DNA of 64,000 bases from Stenotrophomonas acidaminiphila (GTDB taxonomy: Bacteria; Pseudomonadota; Gammaproteobacteria; Xanthomonadales; Xanthomonadaceae): NCBI GenBank assembly GCA_002951995.1, contig CP019797.1:1410501-1474500 (forward strand), in the 5' to 3' direction. The notes beneath the pieces are model-generated. The model worked only from the letters and a program-made list of their open reading frames with translations. It was not told where the DNA came from and searched no databases. The first letter of the stretch is position 1. Each line of letters opens with the position of its first letter. The translations under genes and the position numbers were made by a program. Shown here piece by piece: positions 17,880-27,314 of the stretch.

Positions 17880-19169
17880 ATGAGCGCCGACATTTCCGCA
17901 GCCAGTGCGCCGCGCATCGCCGTCATTGGCCTGGGCTATGTCGGCCTGCCGCTGGCGGTCGAGTTCGGGCGGACGCTGGACACGCTTGGCTACGATATCG
18001 ACGCCGGGCGCGTGGCCGAACTCCGCCAGGGCCATGACCGCACGTTGGAACTGGATGCCGCCGAACTGGCGGCGGCCGCCTGCCTGCGCTATTGCGCCGA
18101 CGCCGCCGAACTGGCCCGGTGCAACGTGTTCATCGTCACCGTGCCCACGCCCATCGATGCCTGGGAGCAGCCCGACCTGGAGCCGTTGCGCGGCGCCAGC
18201 CAGCTGATCGCCGGGGTGCTCAAGCGCGGCGACCTGGTGATCTACGAATCCACCGTCTACCCCGGTACCACCGAGGAAGTCTGCGTGCCGTTGCTGGAGC
18301 AGGGCTCGGGCCTGCGCTTCAACCAGGATTTCTGGTGCGGCTACAGCCCGGAGCGGATCAATCCGGGCGACCGCCAGCGGCGCCTGCCGGACATCCGCAA
18401 GATCACCTCCGGTTCCACGCCGGAAGCGGCCGAGGTGGTGGACGCGCTGTACCGGCGCATCATCGCCGCCGGCACCTGGCGCGCGCCCTCGCTGCGCGTG
18501 GCCGAAGCGGCCAAGGTGGTGGAGAACATCCAGCGCGACGTCAACATCGCCCTGGTCAACGAACTGGCCCTGATCTTCGACCGGCTCGGCATCGATACGC
18601 TGGACGTGCTGGAAGCGGCCGGCACCAAGTGGAACTTCCTGCCGTTCCGCCCGGGCATGGTCGGCGGCCACTGCATCGGCGTGGACCCGTATTACCTGCT
18701 GCACAAGTCCGAGAGCGTGGGTTACCACCCGGACCTGATCCACACCGCGCGCCAGGTCAACAACCGGGTGGTCGCACACGTGGTGGCGCGGGTGGACGCG
18801 CTGCTGGCCGGCAAGGGCAAGGCACTGCGCGGGGCGCGGGTGCTGGTGCTGGGGGTGACGTTCAAGGAGGACTGCCCGGATCTGCGCAACAGCCGGGCGC
18901 TGGACCTGGCGCGCCTGCTGGCCGGGCAGGGCGCGCGGGTGGATGCGTTCGATCCATGGGCCGACGCGGACGAGGCCGAACGCGAGTCCGGCCTGAAGCT
19001 GGTCGACGCCCCTGCGCACGGCCAGTACGACGCGGTGGTGCTCGCGGTGGCGCACCGCCAGTTCCGCGAACTCGATGCCGCGCGTATTCGCGCGCTGGGC
19101 GTGGCCGACATGGTGGTGTACGACGTCAAGTCGGCGTGGCCGCGGCACGTGGTGGACGACCGGTTGTAG
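17880..19169 (+). CDS. UDP-sugar (UDP-GlcNAc/GalNAc-type) 6-dehydrogenase, TviB/WbpO-like
   Basis: A 429-residue NAD-dependent nucleotide-sugar dehydrogenase performing a two-step oxidation of C6 to a uronic acid. A Rossmann motif (VIGLGYVGLPLAV) opens the protein, and the catalytic cysteine is Cys265 in GGHCIGVDPYYL. The C-terminal substrate domain has VLGVTFKEDCPDLRNS. The sequence type resembles TviB/WbpO rather than the UDP-glucose enzyme, so it probably supplies an N-acetylated uronic acid for surface polysaccharide. No other polysaccharide genes are adjacent. It may be co-transcribed with tRNA-Leu. Confidence 0.9.
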   Translation: MSADISAASAPRIAVIGLGYVGLPLAVEFGRTLDTLGYDIDAGRVAELRQGHDRTLELDAAELAAAACLRYCADAAELARCNVFIVTVPTPIDAWEQPDLEPLRGASQLIAGVLKRGDLVIYESTVYPGTTEEVCVPLLEQGSGLRFNQDFWCGYSPERINPGDRQRRLPDIRKITSGSTPEAAEVVDALYRRIIAAGTWRAPSLRVAEAAKVVENIQRDVNIALVNELALIFDRLGIDTLDVLEAAGTKWNFLPFRPGMVGGHCIGVDPYYLLHKSESVGYHPDLIHTARQVNNRVVAHVVARVDALLAGKGKALRGARVLVLGVTFKEDCPDLRNSRALDLARLLAGQGARVDAFDPWADADEAERESGLKLVDAPAHGQYDAVVLAVAHRQFRELDAARIRALGVADMVVYDVKSAWPRHVVDDRL

Positions 19170-19199
19170 AATCCGCCATCCCCGGTCACGAGGACGGCC

Positions 19200-20822
19200 A
19201 TGCACCGTTATCTGGTTTACGTACTGGCGCTGGTCCTGCTGCCGGTATCGCTGGCTTTGGCGCAACACTGGCCCGCCTGGTACTGGGGCGTGGGCCTGTT
19301 CGGCGCCATGGCGCTGCTCGGCACCTGGGACGTGCTGCAGCGGCGCAGCGTGCTGCGGCGCAATTACCCGGTGCTGGCGCACTTTCGTTACGGCTTCGAA
19401 TCCATCGGCCCGGAAATCCGCCAGTACTTCGTGCAGAGCGACCTGGAGGACGTGCCGTTCTCGCGCCAGCAGCGGCAGCTGGTCTACCAGCGTGCGCGCA
19501 ACGTGATGGACGTGGTGCCGTTCGGCACGTTGCGCAGTACCTATGCGGTGGACTACGAGTGGATCAACCACTCGATGGCGCCCACCAGCATTCCGCACCA
19601 TGACTTCCGCGTGGTGATCGGCGCCGGCTGCGCGCGGCCGTATTCGGCCAGCGTGTTCAACATTTCGGCGATGAGCTTCGGTTCGTTGTCGGCCAACGCC
19701 ATCCGTGCGCTGAACAAGGGCGCGAAGATGGGCGGCTTCTACCATGACACCGGCGAAGGCTCGATTTCGCCTTACCACCGCGAGAACGGTGGCGACCTGG
19801 TGTGGGAGATCGGCTCCGGTTACTTCGGGTGCCGTGACGAACACGGCCGTTTCAGCGAGGAGCGCTTCGTCGAGAACGCCAACCACGACCAGGTCAAGAT
19901 GATCGAGATCAAGCTGTCGCAGGGCGCCAAGCCCGGCCACGGCGGGGTGCTGCCCGCGGCCAAGGTCAGTGCCGAGATCTCAGTGACCCGTGGCGTGCCG
20001 ATGGGCGTGGACTGCGTGTCGCCGTCGCGGCACTCGGCGTTCTCCACCCCGGTGGAGCTGCTGCAGTTCGTCGCGCGTCTGCGCGAGCTGTCCGGCGGCA
20101 AGCCGACCGGCTTCAAGCTGGCCATCGGCCATCCGTGGGAATGGTTCGGCATTGCCAAGGCCATGCACGAGACCGGGTTGCTGCCCGACTTCATCGTGGT
20201 CGATGGTGCCGAGGGCGGCACCGGCGCATCGCCGGCGGAGTTCATCGACCATGTCGGTGTACCGATGAACGAGGCGCTGATCCTGGTGCACAACACGCTG
20301 GTGGGCCTGGACCTGCGCGACCGCATCCGCATCGGCGCGGCCGGCAAGGTGACCAGCGCCTTCGACATCGCGCGGACCATCGCGCTGGGCGCGGACTGGT
20401 GCAACGCCGGGCGTGGCTTCATGTTCGCGCTGGGCTGCATCCAGTCATTGAGCTGCCACAACGACAAGTGTCCCACCGGCATCGCCACCCAGGACCCCAG
20501 CCGCTGGCGCCACCTGGACCCGACCGACAAGGCCGAGCGGGTACGCAATTTCCACGAGAACACCCTGCGTGCGCTGCGCGACCTGCTGGGCGCGGCCGGC
20601 CTGAACGACCCGTCGGAACTGGGCCCCGAGCACATCCTGCGGCGGGTGTCGCCGATCGAGATCCGCTCGATGGCGACCCTGTACCGCTACCTGTCGCCGG
20701 GCGAACTGCTCGACCGCGTGCCGGGGCATGCGGTGTTCCGCGAATACTGGGCGGACGCGCGCAGCGATTCGTTCGACCCGCCGGCACGGATCGCGGCGCT
20801 GCGCGGGACCAAGCTGCACTGA
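19200..20822 (+). CDS. FMN-binding glutamate synthase family protein
   Basis: A 540-residue protein with two N-terminal membrane segments, then the central/FMN domain of glutamate synthase large subunit. Motifs include SFGSLSANAIRALNKGAKMG, GAKPGHGGVLPA and VDGAEGGTGASP, and a cysteine cluster (CHNDKCPTGIATQ) resembling the 3Fe-4S site. The glutaminase and GXGXG domains of true GltB are missing, so it is a stand-alone family member whose physiological substrate is unknown. It starts 30 bp after the sugar dehydrogenase. Confidence 0.9.
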   Translation: MHRYLVYVLALVLLPVSLALAQHWPAWYWGVGLFGAMALLGTWDVLQRRSVLRRNYPVLAHFRYGFESIGPEIRQYFVQSDLEDVPFSRQQRQLVYQRARNVMDVVPFGTLRSTYAVDYEWINHSMAPTSIPHHDFRVVIGAGCARPYSASVFNISAMSFGSLSANAIRALNKGAKMGGFYHDTGEGSISPYHRENGGDLVWEIGSGYFGCRDEHGRFSEERFVENANHDQVKMIEIKLSQGAKPGHGGVLPAAKVSAEISVTRGVPMGVDCVSPSRHSAFSTPVELLQFVARLRELSGGKPTGFKLAIGHPWEWFGIAKAMHETGLLPDFIVVDGAEGGTGASPAEFIDHVGVPMNEALILVHNTLVGLDLRDRIRIGAAGKVTSAFDIARTIALGADWCNAGRGFMFALGCIQSLSCHNDKCPTGIATQDPSRWRHLDPTDKAERVRNFHENTLRALRDLLGAAGLNDPSELGPEHILRRVSPIEIRSMATLYRYLSPGELLDRVPGHAVFREYWADARSDSFDPPARIAALRGTKLH

Positions 20823-20901
20823 GGGCGGGGCAGGCGGTGCTGCATGTCCTGCCTCGACCGCAGTGGCGTGCGGAGCAGGCTGCGTACCTGCGGAAATGTG
20901 C

Positions 20902-22149
20902 TTAGCGTAGCCAGGCGATCACGCCGTCTGCCGCGCGCAGGGCGCTGGCATAGCACGCGGTGAGCAGGTAACCACCGGTCGGTGCTTCCCAGTCCAGCAT
21001 CTCGCCGGCGCAGAACACCCCGGGCAGCGCCTGCAGCATCAGTCCCGCGTTCGTCGCCTCCAGACATACGCCGCCGGCGCTGCTGATGGCCTCGGCCATC
21101 GGCCGCGGCCGCAGCAGGCGCAGCGGCAGGCGCTTGAGCGTGCGTGCCACGGCGTCCGGGTCGTTGCCGGCGTCCTTGCCGAGCCGTTCGAACACCAGCG
21201 CGGCCTTGGCGGCGTCGATGCCCGTGGCGCGCCGCAGGTGCTCGCCGAAGCTGCGCCCCCTGCGCGGGCGCGACAGCTCGGCACGCAGGCGCGCCGCGTC
21301 GCGGCCCGGCACCAGGTCCAGTTCCAGCAGCGCATGGCCGTCGCGGTTGATCGTCTCGCGCAGGTCGGCGGCGATGGCATAGACCAGGCTGCCTTCGATG
21401 CCGTACTCGCTGGCGACGCATTCGCCCTGCAACTGCTGGGGGGCGCCGTGCAGGTCGCGCCAGTGCGCGATGACCGGCTTGAGCGGGCTGCCGGCATGGC
21501 GCTGGCGGAAATGCCCGCTCCATTCGATGTCGAAGCCGCAGTTGGCCGCCTGCAGTGGCGCCACGTCCACGCCGCGCGCGCGCAGCGTGTCCACCCAGGC
21601 GCCATCGGAACCGAGTTCGGGCCAGCTGCCGCCGCCCAGCGCCAGCACGGTGGCGTCGACGTTCACGGCGACGTCGCCATCGCTGGTCTGCATGCGCAGT
21701 GCGCCGTCGTCGTTCCAGCCCAGCCAGCGATGCTGCACGTGGAAGCGCACGCCCTGTTCCTTCAGCCGCCGCACCCAGCCGCGCAGCAGCGGCGCGGCCT
21801 TGCGGTCGAGCGGGAACACCCGCCCGGAACTGCCGACATAGGTGTCCACGCCCAGGCCACGCGCCCACCCGCGCAGCGCCTCGGCATCGAAGCCGTCCAA
21901 CCAGCCGGCGACCTCCGCTTGGCGCTCGCGGTAGCGCTGGTCGAACCGCGGGCGCGGTTCGGAATGGGTGAGGTTCAGTCCGCCCTTGCCGGCGATCAGG
22001 AACTTGCGCCCGGGCGAACCCTTGGCCTCGTACAGGTCGACCGACAGGCCGGCCGCGCGCAGGCGTTCGGCGGCGAACAGCCCGGCGGGGCCGCCGCCGA
22101 CCACCGCCACCCGCTTGCCGGCGCCGGCCGGATCAGCGTGGCTGGACAT
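20902..22149 (-). CDS. HI0933/PP_4765-type FAD-dependent oxidoreductase
   Basis: A 415-residue flavoprotein with an N-terminal dinucleotide fold (VAVVGGGPAGLFAAERL), the KGGLNLTHSE segment typical of the HI0933-like (BaiN/YhiN) family, and a C-terminal FAD motif near ATNAGLMLQALPGVFCAGE. The substrate is unknown. The start at 22149 overlaps the 3' end of the upstream FKBP gene by 17 bp, implying coupled expression. The longer frame to 22203 lies inside FKBP and is discarded. Confidence 0.88.
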   Translation of the reverse strand: MSSHADPAGAGKRVAVVGGGPAGLFAAERLRAAGLSVDLYEAKGSPGRKFLIAGKGGLNLTHSEPRPRFDQRYRERQAEVAGWLDGFDAEALRGWARGLGVDTYVGSSGRVFPLDRKAAPLLRGWVRRLKEQGVRFHVQHRWLGWNDDGALRMQTSDGDVAVNVDATVLALGGGSWPELGSDGAWVDTLRARGVDVAPLQAANCGFDIEWSGHFRQRHAGSPLKPVIAHWRDLHGAPQQLQGECVASEYGIEGSLVYAIAADLRETINRDGHALLELDLVPGRDAARLRAELSRPRRGRSFGEHLRRATGIDAAKAALVFERLGKDAGNDPDAVARTLKRLPLRLLRPRPMAEAISSAGGVCLEATNAGLMLQALPGVFCAGEMLDWEAPTGGYLLTACYASALRAADGVIAWLR

Positions 22150-22564
22150 CGAGCAGTTCGACATCGAACACCAGCGAGGAACCCGGCGCGATCGGGCCGG
22201 CACGGCGGTTGCCGTAGCCGTAGTCCGCCGGAATCATCAGCGTGCGCTTGCCGCCGACCTTCATCCCGGCCACGCCTTCGTCCCAGCCGCGGATGACCTG
22301 CTTCTCGCCAAGATCGAAGGTGAACGGTTCGCCGCGGTCGAGCGAGCTGTCGAACTTGTCGCCATGCTTGTCGGCGCGGCGCTCGTCGTAGATCCAGCCG
22401 GTGTAGTGCACGGTGACCCGGGTCCCCGGTACCGCTTCGGCGCCGCTGCCCGGCACCGTGTCGATGCGCTCGAAGGCGGCGATGCTGCCCCCGGGCGGCG
22501 GCCCGGGCGGGGTGCAACCGGCGGCAAGCAGAGACAACAGCAACGGCACGAACAGGCGACGCAT
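22133..22564 (-). CDS. FKBP-type peptidyl-prolyl isomerase, lipoprotein
   Basis: A 143-residue protein with a lipoprotein signal (LLLSLLAAGC, lipidated Cys17) and one FKBP domain. VTVHYTGWIYD, FTFDLGEKQVIRGWDEGVAGMKVGGKRTLMIPA and a C-terminal FDVELLDVQ strand are visible and typical of active isomerases. It probably folds proteins at the periplasmic face of the outer membrane. GGAG lies upstream of the ATG at 22564, and the frame beyond it (to 22879) is not homologous. Confidence 0.93.
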   Translation of the reverse strand: MRRLFVPLLLSLLAAGCTPPGPPPGGSIAAFERIDTVPGSGAEAVPGTRVTVHYTGWIYDERRADKHGDKFDSSLDRGEPFTFDLGEKQVIRGWDEGVAGMKVGGKRTLMIPADYGYGNRRAGPIAPGSSLVFDVELLDVQPR

Positions 22565-22720
22565 GGGGGACTCCAGGTTGAGGGCGGCCGCGCGGGATGC
22601 GCGGCAGGCCGGGGCAGGGGGCTGCGGCACCGCCCCGCGCACGCACGGGCGCGTGCGGCATGGGGGCGCCAGCGCCACGGCGCGCAAGGGTAGCGCATCG
22701 CCAGCGGGTATCATGGCGCG

Positions 22721-23086
22721 ATGGCCAAACTGCTGCTCAATCTGCGCAATGTCGACGACGACGAGAGCCGCGAAGTCTGCGAACTGCTCGACCGTCACGG
22801 TATTGCCTGGTACCGCACCGAACCCAGCCCCTGGGGCATTTCCAGTGGCGGGCTGTGGCTGCGTGACCGGCAGGACCACGCACGCGCGAAGGAATTGATG
22901 GACGGCTACCAGGCCGCGCGTGCGCGGCGCGTGCGCGCCGAGCGCGAGGCCGCGCTGCGCAACGGCACCGCCGAGACCTTCGGCTCGCTGCTGCGGCGGC
23001 GGCCACTGTACGTGGTCGCGGTGCTGCTGGGCATGCTGGCCGCTGCCTCACTGGTGCTGCTGCCGTTCATGCTGTTGCGTGGCTGA
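22721..23086 (+). CDS. DUF6164-type small membrane protein
   Basis: A 121-residue protein of unknown function. A soluble domain (MAKLLLNLRNVDDDESREVC, then WGISSGGLWLRD) precedes a basic helix and one C-terminal membrane segment (YVVAVLLGMLAAASLVLLPF). It resembles the conserved gamma-proteobacterial DUF6164 group. There is no Shine-Dalgarno sequence, and TATCAT lies at -12 to -7 relative to the ATG, so the mRNA may be leaderless. Confidence 0.8.
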   Translation: MAKLLLNLRNVDDDESREVCELLDRHGIAWYRTEPSPWGISSGGLWLRDRQDHARAKELMDGYQAARARRVRAEREAALRNGTAETFGSLLRRRPLYVVAVLLGMLAAASLVLLPFMLLRG

Positions 23087-23113
23087 CGCCCGCGTGCGCC
23101 GTAAAATATGCCG

Positions 23114-23860
23114 ATGATCGTCAATACCGCCGCCTACCACTTCGTTCCCATCGCCGATGCGGACGCCCTGGCCGCCACCCTGCTGGAGCGGGCGCAGGCA
23201 CGCGCACTGCGCGGCACGATCCTGGTGGCGGACGAGGGCCTCAACCTGTTCCTGGCCGGCGACCGCGACGGCATCGACGCGTTCTACGCCGCGCTGAAGG
23301 CCGACCCGCGCTTTGCCACCATGCGGGTCAAGTACAGCTACAGCCGCATGCAGCCGTTCGCGCGGCTCAAGGCCAAGGTCAAGCCGGAGATCATCAGCTT
23401 CCGCCGCGACGACGGCCAGCCGCTGGATTACCCGCGCGCGCCGTCCGTGGCCCCGGCCACGCTGCGGCGCTGGCTGCGGCAGGGCCATGACGATGAAGGC
23501 AGGCGCGTGGTGATGCTCGACACCCGCAACGCGCAGGAGTTCGCGCACGGCACCTTCGCCGGCGCCCTGACCCTGCCCATCGCCCGTTTCACCGACCTGC
23601 CGGCGGCACTGGCGCCGCACCGCGCCGACCTTGCCGACGCCACCGTGGTCAGTTTCTGCACCGGTGGCATCCGCTGCGAGAAAGCCGCGCTGTGGATGCG
23701 CAATGACGGCATGGACAACGTGCTGCAGCTGGACGGCGGCATCCTGGGGTATTTCGAGGAAGTGGGCGGCGAGGGCTACGAAGGCCGCTGCTTCGTGTTC
23801 GACGAGCGCGTGGCGCTGGACCCGCAGCTGCAGCCGCTGGTCGACCAAGCCACCCCGTAG
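23114..23860 (+). CDS. trhO: tRNA uridine(34) hydroxylase TrhO, rhodanese fold
   Basis: A 248-residue protein of the YceA/TrhO family, which makes 5-hydroxyuridine at tRNA position 34 in an oxygen-dependent reaction. It has an N-terminal acylphosphatase-like domain (VADEGLNLFLAGD) and a rhodanese domain (MLDTRNAQEFAHGTF) with active-site Cys182 in FCTGGIRCEKAALWM. Short forms without the C-terminal extension are common. An in-frame ATG at 23108 exists, but TAAAAT at 23102-23107 sits exactly at -12 to -7 from 23114, favouring this start and leaderless translation. Confidence 0.88.
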   Translation: MIVNTAAYHFVPIADADALAATLLERAQARALRGTILVADEGLNLFLAGDRDGIDAFYAALKADPRFATMRVKYSYSRMQPFARLKAKVKPEIISFRRDDGQPLDYPRAPSVAPATLRRWLRQGHDDEGRRVVMLDTRNAQEFAHGTFAGALTLPIARFTDLPAALAPHRADLADATVVSFCTGGIRCEKAALWMRNDGMDNVLQLDGGILGYFEEVGGEGYEGRCFVFDERVALDPQLQPLVDQATP

Positions 23861-24025
23861 GCGCGGGCCCGCCCCGCATGCGGCCTGCCCGCCGAGGCTC
23901 CCGGCCGCTGCGAGCGCGCGTGCGACGGGCCGGAAAACAGTGTTCGGCCGCCGGCGCCGCGCGCAGGGATGGGAAACCGCCCCGCGCGCCCCATGTTGCA
24001 GGAACCTCCTGCCGGAAGCCGCCGC

Positions 24026-25014
24026 ATGATTCCCCTTTCCGTCCTCGACCTCGCCCCCGTCTGCGAAGGCGCCACGCCGGGCCAGGCGTTCGCCAACATG
24101 CTCGACCTCGCGCGCCATGCCGAGCGCTGGGGCTATCGCCGCTACTGGCTGGCCGAGCACCACAACATGCCGGGCATCGCCAGTGCGGCCACCTCGGTGC
24201 TGATCGGGCATGTCGCCGGCGGCACCTCGACCATCCGCGTCGGCGCCGGCGGCATCATGCTGCCCAACCACTCGCCGCTGCAGGTGGCCGAACAGTTCGG
24301 CACCCTGGCTTCGCTGTATCCGGGGCGCATCGACCTGGGGCTGGGCCGCGCGCCGGGTACCGACCATGCCACCGCCCGCGCGCTGCGCCGCTACTTCGAC
24401 AGCGCCGACCAGTTCCCCCAGGACGTGGCCGAGCTGCTGCATTACTTCGAACCGGTGCAGCCGGGCAGGGCGTGCAGGCGGTGCCGGGCGCGGGCATCGA
24501 CGTGCCGGTGTGGCTGCTGGGCTCCAGCCTGTTCAGCGCGCGGCTGGCGGCGGCGATGGGCCTGCCGTTCGCGTTCGCCTCGCACTTCGCCCCGGACGCG
24601 ATGGATGAGGCCGTGGCGCTGTACCGCCGCGATTTCCGCCCGTCCGCCCGCTTGCAGGCACCCTGGGCGATCCTGGCGCTGAACGTGGTGGCCAGCGCGT
24701 CGGAGGCCGAGTCCCGGCGGCTGTTCACGACCCAGCAGCAGAGCTTCGTCAACCTGCGGCGCGGCCGTCCGGGACGGATCCCGCCGCCGGTGGACGACAT
24801 CGAGGCGTTCTGGGAGCCGCACGAGAAGGCCGGGGTGGAGCGGGCGCTGGCCTGCACCGTGCTCGGCGACCCGCAGCAGGTGGGCGAGGGGCTGGCGGCC
24901 TTTGCCGCGCGCCACCGGCCCGACGAAATGATGCTCACCGCCAACATCTTCGACCATGCCGCGCGGCTGCGCTCGTTCGAACTGGCGATGCGGGCCTGGC
25001 AGGCGCGGCCCTGA
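24026..25014 (+). pseudogene. LLM-class flavin-dependent oxidoreductase, frameshifted
   Basis: A luciferase-like monooxygenase reading from ATG 24026 (GGAAG upstream) with [33 protein letters not shown] and [12 protein letters not shown]. At about 24461-24466 the frame is lost. The +1 frame continues with [34 protein letters not shown] and a normal C-terminus to 25014. One extra base in the segment CCGGGCAGGG restores a single protein of about 329 residues. As sequenced the gene cannot make the full enzyme. Either it is a recent pseudogene or a base is missing from the read. Confidence 0.85.
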
Positions 25015-25062
25015 GCCGTCGGTCGGGGCCGGGGTAGTTGCGGGCGCCGCGCGCGGCAGGGC

Positions 25063-25737
25063 TCAGCTGGTCCAGCGCTGGAACAGTTCGACGGTGTGGC
25101 CGACCAGCTGCCCCGAGCCGAGACCGAAGAACAGGCCGGCGGCGAGCGCCGCGACCCAGTTGAACAGCATCAGCGCGCCATCGCGCTCGATCAGCGCCAG
25201 CGCGAACAGCAGCAGCTGGAAGCCGAACAGATAGTTGGTCAGCGGGATCGGCAGCGACAGCAGCACACCGGTCATGACCAGCAGCAACCCCGTGAACACC
25301 CGCGCCGGAAGCGGCCCCACCAGGGCCGGCAGGCGCGGTTTGAGCATCCGGTCCAGGCGCCGCAGCGGGCGATCGATGCGGCCCAGGAAGCGGTGCATGG
25401 TGCCGCGCCTGGGCCCGCGCCGGGCGATGAACCCGGGCACCCAGGGCCGCGCCAGGCCGGCCATCATCTGCAGGCCGATCAGCAGCACCAGCGGGCCGCT
25501 GACCGCGCCGCCGATGCCGGGCACCGGAATGAACGCCGGCAGGATGGCGACGAACAGGAACACCCCGAACGCGCTTTCCTGCAGGCCCTGCAGGATCCTG
25601 CCCAGCGGCTGCTGTTCCGCGGGGTCGCCGTGCTCGAACATCGACAGCAGGGTGCGGATGCCCTCGTTGCGGTAGCCGCCCGCCGCGGCCGGGCCGGCGC
25701 CTGGCCCGTCGTCCTGCGGCTCAGCCGGTGGTGTCAT
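25063..25737 (-). CDS. ExoD family exopolysaccharide-related membrane protein
   Basis: A 224-residue protein with three to four hydrophobic segments. The family signature regions are visible as FGVFLFVAILPAFIPVPGIG and LPIPLTNYLFGFQLLLFALA. ExoD was named for an exopolysaccharide phenotype in Sinorhizobium; its molecular function is unknown. The start at 25737 overlaps the CNNM gene end by 17 bp, so the two form one transcription unit. Confidence 0.85.
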   Translation of the reverse strand: MTPPAEPQDDGPGAGPAAAGGYRNEGIRTLLSMFEHGDPAEQQPLGRILQGLQESAFGVFLFVAILPAFIPVPGIGGAVSGPLVLLIGLQMMAGLARPWVPGFIARRGPRRGTMHRFLGRIDRPLRRLDRMLKPRLPALVGPLPARVFTGLLLVMTGVLLSLPIPLTNYLFGFQLLLFALALIERDGALMLFNWVAALAAGLFFGLGSGQLVGHTVELFQRWTS

Positions 25738-27037
25738 CTTCGTCTTCTTCCGGCAGCCGGCGCAGCAGCAGTTTGTCGATGCGGGCGCCGTCCAGATCGA
25801 CGATCTCGATGCGCCAGCCGGCCCAGTCGAAGTACTCGCTGGCGTGCGGGATGCGGCCGAAGAAGTGCATGCACATGCCGGCCAGGGTGTAGTAGTCGCC
25901 TTCCTCGGCATCGGGCAGCTCGACCCCGCCCATCAGCTCGCGCAGGTCATCCACCGGCAGCGAACCGTCCACCAGCAGCGAACCGTCCTCGCGGGTGACC
26001 ACCAGGGCGTCCTCGTCGGTGTTCTCCGGCGCCTGCAGGCGGCCGACCACCGCGCCCATCAGGTCGCTGATGGTCACCAGGCCCTGGATCTCGCCGTACT
26101 CGTCCACCACCAGCGCCATCGACTGGTGCTCCTCGCGGAAGATCTCCAGCAGCTTCATCGCATGGGTGGATTCGGAGACATAGAGCGTCTCGCGCAGGTT
26201 CTCGAACAGCGCATGGGTGTCGCCCTGCAGGCGGCGCGTGACCAGCGACTTGACCTCGAGGATGCCGGCGATGTCCTGGTCGTTGCCGCGGTACACCGGG
26301 TAACGCGAGAACGCATGCTCGTGCATGGTCTCCAGGTTCTTCTCGACATCGGCGTTGGTATCCAGCCAGGCGATGCGGTTGCGCGGGGTCATCAGGCTGT
26401 CGGCGGTGCGGTCGCCCAGGCGCATGACCCGGTTCATCATGTCGCGCTCGTGGATGTCGATCACCCCGGCCTCGTGGCTTTCGGCCACCAGCATGCGGAT
26501 CTCTTCTTCGGTCACCGACGCCGAATCGGTGTTGCCCAGCCCCAGCAGGCGCAGCACCAGCCGGGTGGTGCGCGACAGCAGCCACACGAACGGGAAAGCC
26601 AGCGTGGCCAGCCAGCCCATCGGCACCGCGACCAGCCCGGCGATGTCCTCCGAACGGGTCAGCGCCAGCCGCTTGGGCACCAATTCGCCGAAGATCAGCG
26701 TGACGAAGGTGATCAGGGTGACCGCCAGCGCCTTGCCGACCGCGCCGGCGTAGTCGAAGCCCGGCATCAGCCCCTGGATCCAGGCGGCGATGGCTTCGCC
26801 CAGCGCTTCGCCACCGAGGAAGCCGGTCAGCACGCCGATCACGGTGATGCCGATCTGCACGGTGGACAGGAAGTTCTCGGGCTTCTCGGCCAGCGCCAGG
26901 GCGCGCTCGGCGCGCTTGCTGGTGGCGGACATCTGCTTGAGCCGGCTCTTGCGCGATGTCATGACTGACATCTCGGACATGGCGAAGAAGCCGTTGAGCA
27001 GGATCAGGGCGAAAACGATGAGGATCAGTTCAAACAC
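25721..27037 (-). CDS. CNNM/CorC-type (HlyC/CorC) membrane protein with CBS domains
   Basis: A 438-residue protein with an N-terminal DUF21 transmembrane domain (FALILLNGFFAMSEMSVMTS, residues 1-190), a pair of CBS domains (about 210-330; LMTPRNRIAWLD, ALVVDEYGEIQGLVTISDLM) and a C-terminal CorC/HlyC domain. Homologues are Mg2+/Co2+ transporters or their regulators; the haemolysin name is historical. It is divergent from the phosphate genes. Confidence 0.9.
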   Translation of the reverse strand: MFELILIVFALILLNGFFAMSEMSVMTSRKSRLKQMSATSKRAERALALAEKPENFLSTVQIGITVIGVLTGFLGGEALGEAIAAWIQGLMPGFDYAGAVGKALAVTLITFVTLIFGELVPKRLALTRSEDIAGLVAVPMGWLATLAFPFVWLLSRTTRLVLRLLGLGNTDSASVTEEEIRMLVAESHEAGVIDIHERDMMNRVMRLGDRTADSLMTPRNRIAWLDTNADVEKNLETMHEHAFSRYPVYRGNDQDIAGILEVKSLVTRRLQGDTHALFENLRETLYVSESTHAMKLLEIFREEHQSMALVVDEYGEIQGLVTISDLMGAVVGRLQAPENTDEDALVVTREDGSLLVDGSLPVDDLRELMGGVELPDAEEGDYYTLAGMCMHFFGRIPHASEYFDWAGWRIEIVDLDGARIDKLLLRRLPEEDEDDTTG

Positions 27038-27248
27038 GGGTCGCTCCCCGGGTCGTTGGCAGGGAGGGAGGGTGCTTGCGGTGGCGGCAGGGGCTCAGGG
27101 GCGTGCCCGGGCGCTGCGGCGGGGGGTAAGGGTCGTCGTCCATAGGGTGCGCCCGCGGAGGGCGCCGCCGCATCTTAGCAAACCGGCATGCGGTGCCGGC
27201 AACCGCCTGTTCATTTTCGTGGGCGGGAACCGGCCGGGAATACCCGAG

Positions 27249-27266
27249 ACGTCATCCAGCCGTCAT
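27249..27266 (+). promoter_or_regulatory. Candidate PhoB box
   Basis: ACGTCAT-CCAG-CCGTCAT is two 7-bp direct repeats with a 4-bp spacer, resembling CTGTCAT-N4-CTGTCAT. It lies 48 bp before the DUF47-pit operon. The spacer is not AT-rich and no good -10 follows at the expected distance, so the match may be fortuitous. Confidence 0.4.
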
Positions 27267-27314
27267 AATTCGCCCCGGTGCCGTCCCTTCCGCGACGGCG
27301 GACAGGCATTTCCA

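Noticed and set aside
17241..19940. 899-codon minus-strand open frame over hemN end, tRNA-Leu and the sugar dehydrogenase
   Set aside because: It crosses a tRNA gene and well-supported coding genes on the other strand; shadow.
23969..24682. 237-residue protein as a complete LLM-type gene
   Set aside because: Its last part, after about 24466, is Arg/Cys-rich out-of-frame sequence; the real C-terminus is in the next frame.
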